From contig CM065301.1 in the NCBI GenBank assembly GCA_032871835.1, forward strand, positions 81,376,069 through 81,440,068: a DNA stretch of 64,000 nt. The letters run 5' to 3'. The stretch comes from Dipteronia dyeriana (taxonomy: Eukaryota > Streptophyta > Magnoliopsida > Sapindales > Sapindaceae). Both the position numbers and the translations under genes were made by a program. The notes beneath the pieces were generated by a model, which searched no databases, was not told the DNA's origin, and saw only the letters and a list, made by a program, of their open reading frames with translations. Shown piece after piece: positions 47,716 to 59,221 of the stretch (positions are counted from its first letter, which is position 1; every line of letters begins with the position of its first letter).

Positions 47716-48640
47716 TTTTTTTTTTTTTTTGAAAAGGGAACGTCATAAACTAGAAAAAGATTACAAGCTACCAGGACAATCACCCCTTACAAATGGATCC
47801 ACACTAGATGGGTACCCATTCATCCAAAAGTTATCACAACAATTAAACTAGGACAAGAATTCAACATCTTGATATTGTGAATGATAAAGCCAACTTCAGC
47901 ATAAGGAGACGCATCAACTTTTACCTTGTTGACAACATACGGAGCATCATGTCACGGGCCGCAAGCTGTCAAGCCCAGGAGCCCAACAAAGGCCACAACT
48001 ATGCCAAGCTCTTGGAAGATTCTAGAGACTTCTCCACAATTCCAGCATTGGTTAAGCTTCTGGAAATCTCTAGCAACCCAACCCTTTCTACACCATTCTT
48101 GTATTTAGCTAGATAGTCGTAGAATAATCTAGAACCTTGTAAAGGCATGTAAATACATGTAGAGTATTCTAGCTAGGTGTAGAATATTCTGGAGACTTAA
48201 TCTCCACTATTATACTAGATTAATCTAGAACATTCCTTAAGGATGTGGCTCACCTATAAATAGCCAACCCCCCTCATTTGTAAATCATCCTAGAAACTCA
48301 AGCATTCTAGTATCCAAAGCATTGTAAAGCTTCCTTCATAGCAATACAATCTTTGTTTTCCATTCAAGCTCTTCTACTCTTTTCTCTCAAATCTCTCTTG
48401 TAAGACTTACTTAACAATATTCTCATAGAATTTGCCTAAGTGCCACACGGGTGTGCTGCGCAAACTTTAACCCCGTGACAATCAGCTTCAAATGAGCAAA
48501 GCCGCAAATGTATCATGAACGAACTGCAACCCTCAGCAGAGCCAGAGCTTCAGCAACCTGAGGAGAAAATCTGGCCAGAATTGACTGAGCACAGGAAGCC
48601 AAGATTTGAGTTGTATATAAGCTGAATGTGCTTAGTTTAG
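47716..48640 (-). pseudogene. Second RNase H-type LINE remnant, split by a solo LTR
   Basis: Minus strand. The segment from about 48620 to 48481 reads 'ARFSPQVAEALALLRVAV', a block typical of RVT_3 RNase H domains of plant LINEs. It continues beyond the solo LTR (47949 downwards) with 'DAPYVVNKVK' and 'FIIHNIKML'. Stops and frameshifts are present. The solo LTR and its ATCA duplication interrupt it. The T run at 47717-47731 is the likely A tail. Confidence 0.55.
47950..48480 (+). mobile_element. Solo LTR related to the chromovirus
   Basis: 531 bp with the same ends as the chromovirus LTR (tgtcacgg...ccccgtgaca) but in the opposite orientation, flanked by a perfect 4-bp duplication ATCA (47946-47949 and 48481-48484). 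It shares the TATA box (ctataaatag, 48254-48263), 'cctcatttgtaa', 'agcattgtaaagctt' and the 3' end. It is clearly diverged from the full-length copy. GAAnnTTC motifs lie at 48015-48022, 48182-48189 and 48228-48235. A solo LTR arises by recombination between the two LTRs of one element. Confidence 0.95.
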
Positions 48641-49467
48641 AACTAATTTAGCAGATAAGAATTGGATTCTTGAGTTGTATATAAGCTGATTGTAACTGTT
48701 AACATGAATTAATGAAAAAAATCATTTTTGCCATAGTTTTTGAAGTAAAGTTTTCTCTGAAGACTTTCTTCAAACACCCGTGCTACATGTTTTTCAAGTT
48801 AACATTATCATGAATTTCATAAGATCATCATGCCAAACAAAAACACCACATAAGAAATACTTTACATTGCAGATGGGTTTTGAGCAACAGACAAAAAAAC
48901 GTCAAAATAATTAATCCAATAATTCAAACAACAGGTTTTTGATGGCCAAAGATTTGTTTCGTTTCATTCTCAAAAACTTACTATACCATCAGACCAAACA
49001 TTTCACTCCCACAACCATCTCAACCTCTCCACACCCATTTCATTTTCCCTCTCCACCGTTCCACCATCACCATCTCCGACTCATCATTTCTCTTTAACGC
49101 CGCCACCAGCCATTGCCACACCTACTCTGATTTAGTCTTCCAGACCAGCAACTCCCTCGCTCTCTTGAGCTTCGAATGTGCGACAGATAATTTTTCTGCC
49201 TTCGGAGTGAGAGTTTTTTCAATTTGGTGGAGAAGACTGAGAGAATTAACGATTTCAAAAAATAAAAAAGTTTTAAGGCAATGAAAAGAAATTTTGTTTA
49301 GGAAATTTTAAAGTGATCCCAAGTGGTTTTTTTAGGAGATGAAAATTTTTATACTTCTTTTAACTATTATCTAAATAAAAAAACAAAATAAACTTTCAAA
49401 AAATACATATATTAAATAATAATAAAAGTGATTATATTACAAAATAATAGGGTGAGCTTACAAAAAT
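48641..49467. other. Intergenic spacer with a short GC-richer patch
   Basis: A more balanced patch (about 49010-49240) reads like a leader or coding scrap but has no frame or domain I recognise. The rest is AT-rich. Confidence 0.35.
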
Positions 49468-49640
49468 GGGAAATGCTACTCTTTCCAAATAACTGTTCCA
49501 AAAATATATACAATGCAATATGACAGTCCAACTCATTTAATGAATTGCCATATTTTTTCTCGCATTATTTCTTTACTAGACTGTCACATTAGATTGTACA
49601 TAATTTTGGGATATTTTTTTAGGAAGTGTAGCATTACCCT
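49468..49640. mobile_element. Small MITE (about 173 bp)
   Basis: Almost the whole element is an inverted repeat: the first 60 bases ('gggaaatgctactctttcca' onward) pair with the reverse complement of the last 60 ('agggtaatgctacacttcct' onward), including 'tacaatgcaatatgacagtc' against 'tacaatctaatgtgacagtc'. Flanks are A-rich, so the target duplication cannot be read. Confidence 0.75.
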
Positions 49641-49797
49641 AAAAAAATATAATACAATATTTTTTAAAAAAATATATTTTCGGTATTAAATGGGCTTTAT
49701 TTACGAACTAAAGATTTTAAAAATATTTAAGAAGGTGTAGATACGAAAGTGGTTTACAAACAGTTTTGAGGGGTGTCAATATCGCCACTCTAAAAAA

Positions 49798-50150
49798 AAT
49801 AAGGAAATGTTTGAGATTAAACCATTCTTAAACTTAAATAGATTGGACTTAAAACCCCTAATTTTACAAAGGATGAAGTAATATATTGGATCATTTAGGG
49901 GCTTCCAATTTTATAAAAGAAGAAAAAGTAGATTGAACTTTTTTGATGTTAATTTTTATTAAATTGAATTAGATTTAGATAATTAGGTCTTATTAAAAGA
50001 AAGTAAAGAAATGTTTGAGATTTGACCCTTATTAAATTTAAATAGATTAGACTTGAGATCTCTAATTTTATAAAAGATGAAGTAATAGGTTAAACTATTT
50101 GAAGATCCAAATTTTATAAAAGAAGAAGTAGGATGAATTTTTCAGAGGTC
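49798..50150. repeat. Diverged tandem duplication (about 205-bp unit)
   Basis: Copies at about 49798-49965 and 50003-50150 share 'gaaatgtttgagatt', 'ttaaatagatt(g/a)gactt' and 'aattttataaaagaagaa'. No gene lies inside. Confidence 0.7.
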
Positions 50151-51766
50151 CAATCAAAATACTGGGTTTACTATTCCTATAGACGGACCCTGTTGACCAG
50201 ACAGATAGAGACGACGAACACCATCTCTAACTATGCTCCACCTTTGTTTTTATTTTTATTTTGTTTTGTGGATCGATGAAGATGATTTATATATATATAT
50301 ATATTTTGTTTTGTGGATCGATGAAGATGATTGGTGATGTTTGATGATTTGGAAATGGTCATGATGTTTGATGATTTTTTCTTGGGAGAAAATTAAGAAT
50401 TTTATTTGTTAATGATTGTTTATGCAATCCCCCACCCGGCCACCCCCTAATTTTTTTTTTAATATTTTATCACTTATTAAATAAATTGTTTTTCGTAGAA
50501 AATATTTGTTTGCATTTTTTTTTAGTTTAATAAAGGACTGTTATTTCCTTGATTTTGCTCTGGACAATATAATTCGAAAGTAAATATCTTCTGAGTACAG
50601 ATATTTCTGATAATATTTTATCCCCGATAAAGCTTATTCTATACCGAACAAGTGTTGTCCGACGCAAAGCAGATGTAAAAAGAAATCTAAGTATTAAGAT
50701 ATCAGTCCGTACAAAAATTCTGTGCAAATCTGTATCTAAGATGACTAAAACAAAATAAGTTTTGTTGAATGGACAAAGTCTTTACTCTTTATTCATTCGT
50801 GTGAACTAACGAAAACAAGACTAATTAATTTCTTCCACGACCAACTTAATTTCCATTCTTCCAGTCTTCCACAACCAAATTAATTTCTGCGAAGCTGAAC
50901 CAACGAAAACAAGACCAATTAACTTCAAACATCATTCCATATTATGTTGATTCCATGCATGGAGGGAAAACTCATAATTAGTCATAACTAGCTAAACAAG
51001 CCATCCAAAATGTGTGTAATTTAATTTTTTGTGTTGAGGATATAGTTGTGGAATTAAATGATACTAACGATCATAAACAAGTTAGAACTGACGGTAGACA
51101 ATTCTGATTTATCAAAGTCAACTTATGACTTAACAAGAAATTTTCCTAAAATGACAAAAATTGTAATACGAGGCCTTAATAATGAAATTTGACAGAAAAA
51201 GGACATACCTCATCGTCAAAGACGGTGAGTTGAAAACATCTCATCGATTCGTTTCAGATGAAATGACTTAACCTTGAATTTAAGATGGTCTCTTACAACC
51301 ATACATGAATGTTATATTATCTAAATATTTGTTCACATTGATTGTTACATAATATAACTAGCATCATAACCAAACCATTAAATACTGTATTAATAACGTG
51401 TATTTGAGAATTTTTTAATACCGATTCTAACTAACCATACCAAACATCATTATGGCAGTTTTGGTAATTTTTTCAAACAAGCAAGGTCATAAATTAATAA
51501 CTTAGCTATGTCTCATGTATAAAGAGTCAACTTGAATAAAATAAACCAAATATGACCTCGTTCACAACCACTGATTCACGACATGGTCTGTCTCCATTAT
51601 TAATTGAATTCTATGATTCCGCGTGACATCCTACATCGTATGTGCATATTAATTATTTATATATCCTCCTGCTCCAGTTCCTTCCCCAACCAAATCTTCA
51701 TCCAAATTCTCAAATTCCAAGCATTAAATCAATCCGATTTGCTTGGCAATTTGAATCTTAACGATC
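50151..51766 (+). promoter_or_regulatory. Upstream region of the second phospholipase gene
   Basis: Contains a local duplication of 'ttgttttgtggatcgatgaa' (50260 and 50308) separated by a (TA)n run. A possible TATA box (tataaag, 51518-51524) lies about 250 bases before the ATG at 51767. No gene is visible between. Confidence 0.35.
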
Positions 51767-53296
51767 ATGGCTATGTCAACAATGATCCATAATCATCTTC
51801 CACCAACTTTGAATCCCAGTTCGAACCGGGTTTCGGTCATCCGATCCCACAAAGATCATCAAGTTGTTATTGATCATCGTCCTAGTAGCCAAGCATCATC
51901 AAATCGAGCCACTACTCTTCTAGCTGAATCCTTCTCAAACCTCCTTGATCATCTTCACATCGAAACCCCTCCAAAATCAAATCTTAATCACCCCAATTGG
52001 GATTTGATTTTTGAAGAGAAACACTCTACTCCAACAATGTCTCCTAAGGAGGTCATATCCGATAGATGGCAAGAAATTCATGGTGAAAATGATTGGGACA
52101 ATCTTTTACACCCACTTCATCCTTGGCTCCGGCGAGAGATTGTTAAATATGGAGAATTTGCTCAGGCTACTTATGATGCTTTTGATTTTGATACTTTTTC
52201 AGAGTATTGTGGAAGTTGTAGATACAACTGTGGCAAGTTCTTTGAAAAGCTTGGACTTGATAAAAATGGTTACAAAATTTGCAAATACATTTACGCCATG
52301 TCACATATAGACATGCCTCAATGGCTGCAGAGATCGCAGTTGGGATATACATGGAGCAAGGATTCCAATTGGATGGGATTCGTGGCGGTGAGTGATGACG
52401 AGGAGACACGTAGGATTGGCCGGAGAGATATTGTTGTTGCGTGGCGGGGCACGGTGGCTCCATCGGAGTGGTACGAGGATTTTCAAAGAAAGTTGGAGCC
52501 AATTGGTGAAGCAGATGCTAAAGTTGAACATGGATTCCATACAATTTACACTTCCAAGAGCGACTTCACAAGGTATAACAAGTCTAGTGCTTCAGAGCAA
52601 GTCATGAAAGAAGTGTCAAGGCTTGTACAATTATATAGAGAAAAAGGCGAAGAAGTCAGTGTCACCATCACTGGTCACAGCCTCGGTGGTGCATTGGCTC
52701 TTCTCAACGCCTATGAAGTTGCAGCCACCATTCCAGGACTTCCCATCAGTGTAATCTCCTTCGGTGCACCCAGGGTCGGCAACAATGCGTTTCGAGAGGA
52801 GCTACATCAGATGGGTGTGAAAACATTAAGAGTTGTAGTGAAGCAAGATTTAGTCCCTCGAATGCCAGGAGTTGTCTTCAATGAAAGTTTACAAGTGTTT
52901 GATGAAATTACAGGACCTTTGGATTGGGTTTACACCCACGTTGGAGTGGAATTAAAGCTTGACGTTCGATCATCTCCTTACTTAAAGCGTGGATTCAACT
53001 TCTTAGGGTTTCATAGCCAAGAAACGTATCTTCATCTTGTCGATGGGTTCATCGACTCGAGTTCGCCGTATCGGTCGGATGCTAGAAGGGATGTTGCATT
53101 GGTGAACAAGGCATGCGATATGTTGGTGGATGAGTTGAGGATTCCTCGTTGTTGGTATCAAATGGAGAACAAGGGACTTGTATGTAACGGTCATGGTCGA
53201 TGGGTTAAACCTAAAAGAGACCCGGAAGACATCCCTTCTCCAATTGGAAAACCACATTTTCAATCCCTTGACCATGTTCAACCAATATATCTTTGA
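51767..53296 (+). CDS. Plastidial phospholipase A1-Igamma type lipase (class 3), second copy
   Basis: Intronless, 509 residues, the same family as 30732-32300. The N-terminus to about residue 70 is rich in Ser, Asn and His with few acidic residues and may be a plastid transit peptide. The core has 'WRGTVAPSEW', the nucleophile elbow GHSLGG with Ser305 (52679-52681), 'SFGAPRVGN', the likely catalytic Asp in 'KQDLVPRMPG' and the likely His in 'FHSQETYLHLVDG'. The C-terminus 'HGRWVKPKRDPEDIPSP' matches the paralog. The ATG has a strong context (atcATGGc). Compared with the first copy, 'HNLELYLHLLDG' is replaced by 'HSQETYLHLVDG', so the predicted catalytic His is kept. Substrate preference (phospholipid or galactolipid) cannot be read from sequence. 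Confidence 0.93.
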   Translation: MAMSTMIHNHLPPTLNPSSNRVSVIRSHKDHQVVIDHRPSSQASSNRATTLLAESFSNLLDHLHIETPPKSNLNHPNWDLIFEEKHSTPTMSPKEVISDRWQEIHGENDWDNLLHPLHPWLRREIVKYGEFAQATYDAFDFDTFSEYCGSCRYNCGKFFEKLGLDKNGYKICKYIYAMSHIDMPQWLQRSQLGYTWSKDSNWMGFVAVSDDEETRRIGRRDIVVAWRGTVAPSEWYEDFQRKLEPIGEADAKVEHGFHTIYTSKSDFTRYNKSSASEQVMKEVSRLVQLYREKGEEVSVTITGHSLGGALALLNAYEVAATIPGLPISVISFGAPRVGNNAFREELHQMGVKTLRVVVKQDLVPRMPGVVFNESLQVFDEITGPLDWVYTHVGVELKLDVRSSPYLKRGFNFLGFHSQETYLHLVDGFIDSSSPYRSDARRDVALVNKACDMLVDELRIPRCWYQMENKGLVCNGHGRWVKPKRDPEDIPSPIGKPHFQSLDHVQPIYL

Positions 53297-53432
53297 ATGA
53301 TTGGTAGACAAAATTGTGCAGTCATTAGTGTATTAGAAATGAAGAGAACATAATTTAATTGCCAAAATTGGCTTATACTATAAAACTAGAGAGTTAAAAA
53401 AAAATTATAGCACTCTGTAGAGTCTTTTTTTG
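53297..53432. other. 3' flank of the second phospholipase gene
   Basis: AT-rich 3' UTR-like sequence; the stop is at 53294-53296. Confidence 0.4.
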
Positions 53433-54048
53433 TTGTGGTGTCAAAAAGGTTTCGTCGGCCCATACCCGTCTTGGGATTTACCCCGTTTCCGTACAAGCAC
53501 ACCTGGCCAGGCCCGCCACATTGATGGCTCTGGCTTGGCCCTCACCCGGTTGAGAGGACGAGCTTGTACATATATTTTAGATCTATTGGCCCTGAGGGTC
53601 GGGTTGGGTTTATAGTCTGAAGCTCGTTAGGCCACTTGGATAGAGTGAGTATTGCCACCTAAAAAAATTCTCTACATCCATTTCCTAATAAGATTTTTTA
53701 TTTTAGGAATGTTTGTATTATATTTGATACCTAAAAAATAATAGTTATTTATTTATTTTGAAGAGTGATTTTATTCATTGGACTTTTGAATTCTGTAAAA
53801 CCGCAAGTATATTATGCATTTCAAATATAGAGTTTACTTTGGTGATCTAAAATATTTTTTTTTTTGGCGGGCCGGCTGGCAAGGCTTGTACCCACCAGGG
53901 TCTCAAATGGGATGGAGCCTTGGGACGGACAAAGCTCATAGATATGAATGCGGGCCGGGCCTCAAGCCAACTCTCAATGTTAAAGGCCAAGCTTTGCTCG
54001 GCCCACAACCTCTCTTAGAGAATTATTAGGTGAGGCCCATTTGACAAC
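53433..54048. mobile_element. hAT-like MITE with GGCCC-rich ends (tentative)
   Basis: Both ends are rich in 'ggccc' motifs with a 'tgtcaaa' core ('ggtgtcaaaaagg' at the left; 'agttgtcaaatgggcc' read from the right), and the centre is AT-rich. This pattern occurs in plant hAT-type MITEs. No duplication was identified. Confidence 0.4.
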
Positions 54049-54196
54049 TCCAGTTTTTTGTGGACTTGTCAAGTTTTGAGACAAAAAAAAATTCTTCTCT
54101 CTTACCTTAAATAACATAGAGAACTGGAGATTTAAAGAGAGAAACAACAAAGAAATAAAAAAGAAAAACTTGGAAATAAGGGTTCCACAAATTTAT

Positions 54197-55257
54197 TGTT
54201 GGAGAAGTTTTTCGGAACTGATGATCGCGGAATCGTCGTGCCTAATATATGTCCATAACTCCTAGCAATTAATAACGTCAATAGCAGAAAAAATAGATAA
54301 GAGAAAATAAACCAATCACAACACAAGATTTACGTGGAAAACCCAAATCGGGTAAAAAACCACGGGCCGTCAGGACGACAGAGAAAACTCCACTATATGA
54401 TAAATTGTTACAACCATATATTTCAGGATTCTCTTTCACACCCAAACCCCAAACCATGCTCCCAAGATCTACACCAAGAACCCCACAATATCCCCTAGGT
54501 CTCCCCTGAATATCACCCACGGATCTCTTACTTGATCCACTGATATTCCCTTAGATTCCTCCCCGGATATTCCCACGGGTCTCTCACCCGGATCTCTCTA
54601 CTACTCTCTGATGTTACATGGTGTTCTTTTTTCTCCACCCACAAAATAACCTAGATACAAGGTCTATTTATACTAGTTACAGAGAGTTTAACATAAGAGG
54701 AAATCCTACTCCTAAACGTACAAGACTTACTTATTCCACATAAATACTATTTCCTATTTATGACAAGTCTTCTTGTTACAGTACTTTCCTATTCTTCATG
54801 AAGACAAACTCTTTTCTTTTCTTATTAGCACAAGAATTTTCAGAAGAAAACACTTTCCCATTTCCACGCGTAACATTCCTATTTGAGCAAAAAATACGTT
54901 GTTCCCGTGGTCTAGGTTGCGGTGTGCACCCCGCTTCCTATACCGTGAAAAGCTACTGTCAACTACTGCTCTCTGTACCGCTGTCCATGCCATTGCCTCC
55001 GCCGTGGTCCACGCCTCGCTTGATCGCCTGGACATGACTGCTCTCCGTGCTGCGGTTTAGGCAACTGTCTGTACTGCGGTCTAGCTGCGGAACCCACCAG
55101 ACTTCGTTTCTTCAGTTCTTCTTCATCTTCAAACCTCCCTCAAACACCATCTTCAACTTCCAAACGTTATCCCACGTCTCCAAGAAGCTCCACATCAATT
55201 GAGTGTTGTTTGGTTAACATTGGGTTCACTTGAGAATACGAGCCAAAACCTAATAAT
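54197..55257 (-). repeat. 3' LTR of the gene-free retroelement
   Basis: About 1061 bp, beginning 'tgttggagaagtttttcgga' on the + strand and ending 'aaaacctaataat'. Confidence 0.88.
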
Positions 55258-56012
55258 TCTCCCCTTTGACTTGAATTCTCAAGACCTTTGTCCACAGCCA
55301 CGATTCTTATCACCAAGAATCAACATACCCTACCACAAGGTATAACCACCCTAAGATTTTTTTTTCTTCCTTTTGCTTTGTGTTCGTTGTTCCGGCACCA
55401 TGTCGAAAAATACTTGCTGAAATTGTGGTGCAACTCCTCACGTCAGATTACCAGGGAGTTCGTCAGCCATCGACATCCTTGTCCACCACACACCTTGCAT
55501 CACTTTCTGACCAATGCTTTGTGCACAATTATGGACCACTATCAGCAACATATCCTCTTCCATGGCTAGTGGAGAAAACTGCCAAAAGTATAAACATGTC
55601 CTTGCATCACCCAATCCTATGAAAGACCTTCCGTCCTTGCATCACATAGTTGGTGAAAGACTTGTTACTAGAACGGGGAGTGTTTTACCGGATAAGCCCC
55701 ACACCATCAACAGAGATTTCGAGGGTTCAATTTTTTTTTATATATCCAATAAACGCCTTGTGTAACCCAGATTGGATCTCCATGACTTGTACCTACAACT
55801 ACAAGCCAAAAAAAAAAAAAGTTTTCCTCCATCTCTATTTTTTATTTTCATCAAACCCACTGAGTTCGAAACCGTTTTTAAGACGTATCTCCTTTACTAA
55901 ACCATGCTAGGCAACCATCATCATCATCATCCTAATTCCACCAAGTCCTCCATACGATCTCCCATAAAGACTTGTAAAAAACGTCATCGCCGAACCTGGC
56001 TCTGATACCAAT

Positions 56013-57071
56013 TGTTGGAGAATTTTTTCGGAACCGATGATCGTGGAATCGTCGTGCCTAATATATGCCCATAACTCATAGCAATTAATAACGTCAATAG
56101 CAGAAAAAATAGATGAGAGAAAATAAACCAATCACAACACAAGATTTACGTGGAAAATCCAAATCGGGTAAGAAACCACGGGCCTTCAGGACGACAGAGA
56201 AAACTCCACTATATGATAAATTGTTACAATCATATATTTCAGGATTCTCTCTCACACCCAAACGCCAAACCACGCTCCCAAGATCCTCACCAAGAACGCC
56301 ACAATATCCCCAATATCCCCTAAGTCTCCCCTGAATATCACCCACGGATCTCTTACTTGATCCACTGATATTCCCTTAGATCCCTCCCCGGATATTCCCA
56401 CGGGTCTCTCACCCGGATCTCTCTACTACTCTCTGATGTTACATGGTGTTCTTTTTTCTCCACCCACAAAATAACCTATATACAATGTCTATTTATACTA
56501 GTTACAGGGAGTTTAACATAAGAGGAAATCCTACTCCTAAACGTACAAGACTTATTTATTCCACATAAATACTATTTCCTATTTATGAAAAGTCTTCTTG
56601 TTATAGGACTTTTCTATTCTTCATAAAGACAAACTCTTTCCTTTTCTGATTAGCACAAGAACTTCCAGAAGAAAACACTTTCCTATTTCCACGCGTAACA
56701 TTCCTATTTGAGAAAAAAATACATTGTTCCCACGGTCTAGGTCACGGTGTGCACCCCGCTTCCTATACCGCGAAAAGCCACTGTCAATTACCGCTCTTTG
56801 TGCCGCGGTCCATGCCATTGCCTCCGCCGCGGTCCACGCCGTGCTTGATCTCCTAAACATGACCGCTCTCTGTGCCGAGGTCTAGGCGCCTGTCTGCACC
56901 ACGGAACCCATCAGACTTCTTTTCTTCAGTTCTTCTTCGTCTTCAAACCTCCCTTAAACACCATCTTCAACTTTCAAACGTTATCCCACATCTCCAGGAA
57001 GCTCCACATCAATTGAGTGTTGTTTGGTTAACATTGAGTTCACTTGAGAATACGAGCCAAAACCTAATAAT
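56013..57071 (-). repeat. 5' LTR of the gene-free retroelement
   Basis: About 1059 bp, aligning along its whole length with 54197-55257. The primer-binding site lies two bases from its inner edge. Confidence 0.88.
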
Positions 57072-57184
57072 AGCATATTTGGGAGAGCTTTTTTTTTGGG
57101 TTGACACCACTTTATTAAGTTAAGTTTATAGAGCACCTCAAATGGTTATGGGATAAAAAGACGGGCTTCGAAACTTATATAGCA

Positions 57185-58545
57185 CATTTTTGAAGTGGTA
57201 TTTAAAGACTATCACTCATTTACTAAGTTAAGTTTAAATGACACCTATTATAGTGAACGGATAAAAATGCCCCCACAATAACCTTCTTCACTATTTTTTT
57301 TTCGAAATTCGCCATCAATGTAGGACCTTCACCAATGTAGGTGAAAGACCTCCATTAGAGGCCAGTTCGACCTCCATTAGAGGTCGAATTGGCTTCTACC
57401 TCTCATGGAGGACGAAATCCGCCACCAATGGAGGTCGATCAAGAAGAAGATGAAATTTCATGTAATTTTTTAGATTTGTTAGGTATAGCTGTGACTTTTT
57501 AGGTATTTTTAAAACTTTTCAAGTAATTTTTGAGACTTTTCAAGTAATTTTTGAGACTTTTCATGTGTTTTCGAGGCTTTTAAAGTAATGTCCAAGATTT
57601 TTAATGTGTTTTCGAGGTTTTTAAGGTAATTTTCAAGTATTTTTGAGACATTTAAGATAATTTTCAAGATATTTCATGTATTTCCGAGACTTTTCAGACA
57701 GTTTCCGAGACTTTTTGGTAATTTCAGAGAATTTTGGTATTTTTTTTGAGACTTTCTGTGTAAAAATAAAAAATTTCAAGACTTTTGATCATTTCCGTGA
57801 CTTTTTGATATTTTTCAAGACGTTTGGTAATTTTCGAGACATTCTGGGTGAAAATAAAATTTTAGAAATTAACTAATCCAAAATTCTTGAAAAATTTCAT
57901 ATTTACCTAGAAAGTCTCAAAAATTACCAAAAAAATCTCAGAATGTCTCGAAAAATTTCATTTTTGCATAGAAAATCTCGAAAATTAATTATCAAAAAAC
58001 TCAATAATTTCTAAAAAGTTTTGGAAAAGACCCAAAGACTCAGGAAATTTTATATTTACTCTGAAAGTTTCAAAAATTTCTGAAAGTCTCAAAAATTACC
58101 AAAACAATCTTGGAAACCACCTGAAAAGTCTCGAAAATACATTAAATGTGTCAGAAAATACTTGAAAAGTCTAAAAAATTACATAAAAATCTCAAAAATT
58201 ACCTGAATTATTTTGCCAAAATTAACTTTCCATGTTTTTCGTAATCGACCTCTAAATCAACCTCCATTAAAGGTTGATTTTGTCGTCCATGGAGGTTGAA
58301 TAGATCTCTAACGAAGGTCGAACTTCGACCTTCACTGGAGGTCGATTTCGACCTCTAATGGAGGTACATTCAACCTCCAATGAAAGCTGATGAAGAAGAT
58401 GAAAAAAAATTAAATACTGAAAGTAAATAAAATATATATGTAAAGTAAGAGTATTTTTGAAAATTTACTTACTCTAGTGTTTTTAAAACTTAAGTTATTA
58501 AAGTGATAACTCTCATGAAACACCAACTCAAAAGAGTGACAAAAC
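57185..58545. mobile_element. Foldback (long inverted repeat) element with repetitive arms
   Basis: The two halves are inverted about a centre near 57860. The left arm is built from degenerate short repeats close to 'gagacttttcaagtaatttt'. The right arm carries the complement ('aattacctgaaaagtctc' types). Both arms also hold the block 'gacctccattagaggtcga' (about 57330-57440 and 58255-58375). Outer ends match as inverted repeats ('actatcactcatttactaag' against, from the right, 'gttatcactttaataactta'). The 66-codon frame at 57676-57876 is only the repeat read through. Limits are approximate. Confidence 0.65.
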
Positions 58546-59221
58546 CCCTTATTTTCCCTCTTACATCAAACAACACAAATTTAAGAACTCAACAATAGGG
58601 ACTAATTTAGAGAGAGAAAAAAAAAATAAAGAAATCAAAATCATATAGAAAAAGAAAAACTCGAAAAGGATATCAAGCGAAGATTTTGACAAGAAGATGA
58701 ACCTCAATCAATCTTTGAAAGAAGTGGTGTGATTTTGAGTCATTTGTAACGATGCAACAAGGGGACAAACAATTTCGCATTGGTTTTAAAAAATCCGGAA
58801 GAATGAAAAACTATAAGAGAGGGAGAAAGCAGATCGTAAAACTAACAATAATGTTATTTTGTCCAAATTTTGTATCTAAATCTATTGCCTAAATAATGCG
58901 GTTTCATTTAAATTGGATTTCATTTGCATACTTTAATTGAATGGACTATAGTGTTGTCACATCATTTGGACACCGGACCAATTTAAATGAATAGATTGTA
59001 ATGTTACCACATCATTTGGACACTAGATCTAGATACCAAATTTGAACAAAGTAGAATTATTCTAAAACTAAAACAAGAAATTCTATATATATAAAAAAAA
59101 CTAAAACAAGAAGAAGAGAGAAAAAATAGAGGTAGATTACACAAATCATATAAACAAAAACATAGCTGAAACAAAAATAAATTATTTCAAGACAATATTC
59201 ATTAAAGTCCAGACTCAATTA
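58546..59221. other. AT-rich spacer
   Basis: No gene. A short internal duplication ('gtgttgtcacatcatttgga' against 'atgttaccacatcatttgga', near 58952 and 58999) is present. Confidence 0.4.

Larger units (their letters stand above)
54197..57071 (-). mobile_element. Gene-free (non-autonomous) LTR retroelement
   Basis: Two direct repeats of about 1.06 kb (54197-55257 and 56013-57071) enclose only about 755 bp without any gag or pol. On the minus strand a primer-binding site for initiator tRNA-Met (complement of 55998-56010) follows the 5' LTR at 56013-57071, and a polypurine tract (complement of about 55258-55268, 'caaaggggaga') precedes the 3' LTR. These signals show it was made by reverse transcription using proteins from another element. 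The LTRs differ by numerous substitutions. A target duplication was not found, and ends are set by LTR alignment. Confidence 0.88.

Noticed and set aside
57676..57876. Frame with repeated FRDF motifs
   Set aside because: It is translation of the short degenerate repeats in the foldback arm, not a protein.
57300..58400. Repeat array considered as a CRISPR
   Set aside because: Repeats are degenerate, adjacent rather than separated by unique spacers, lie in inverted arms, and the DNA is from a plant nucleus.
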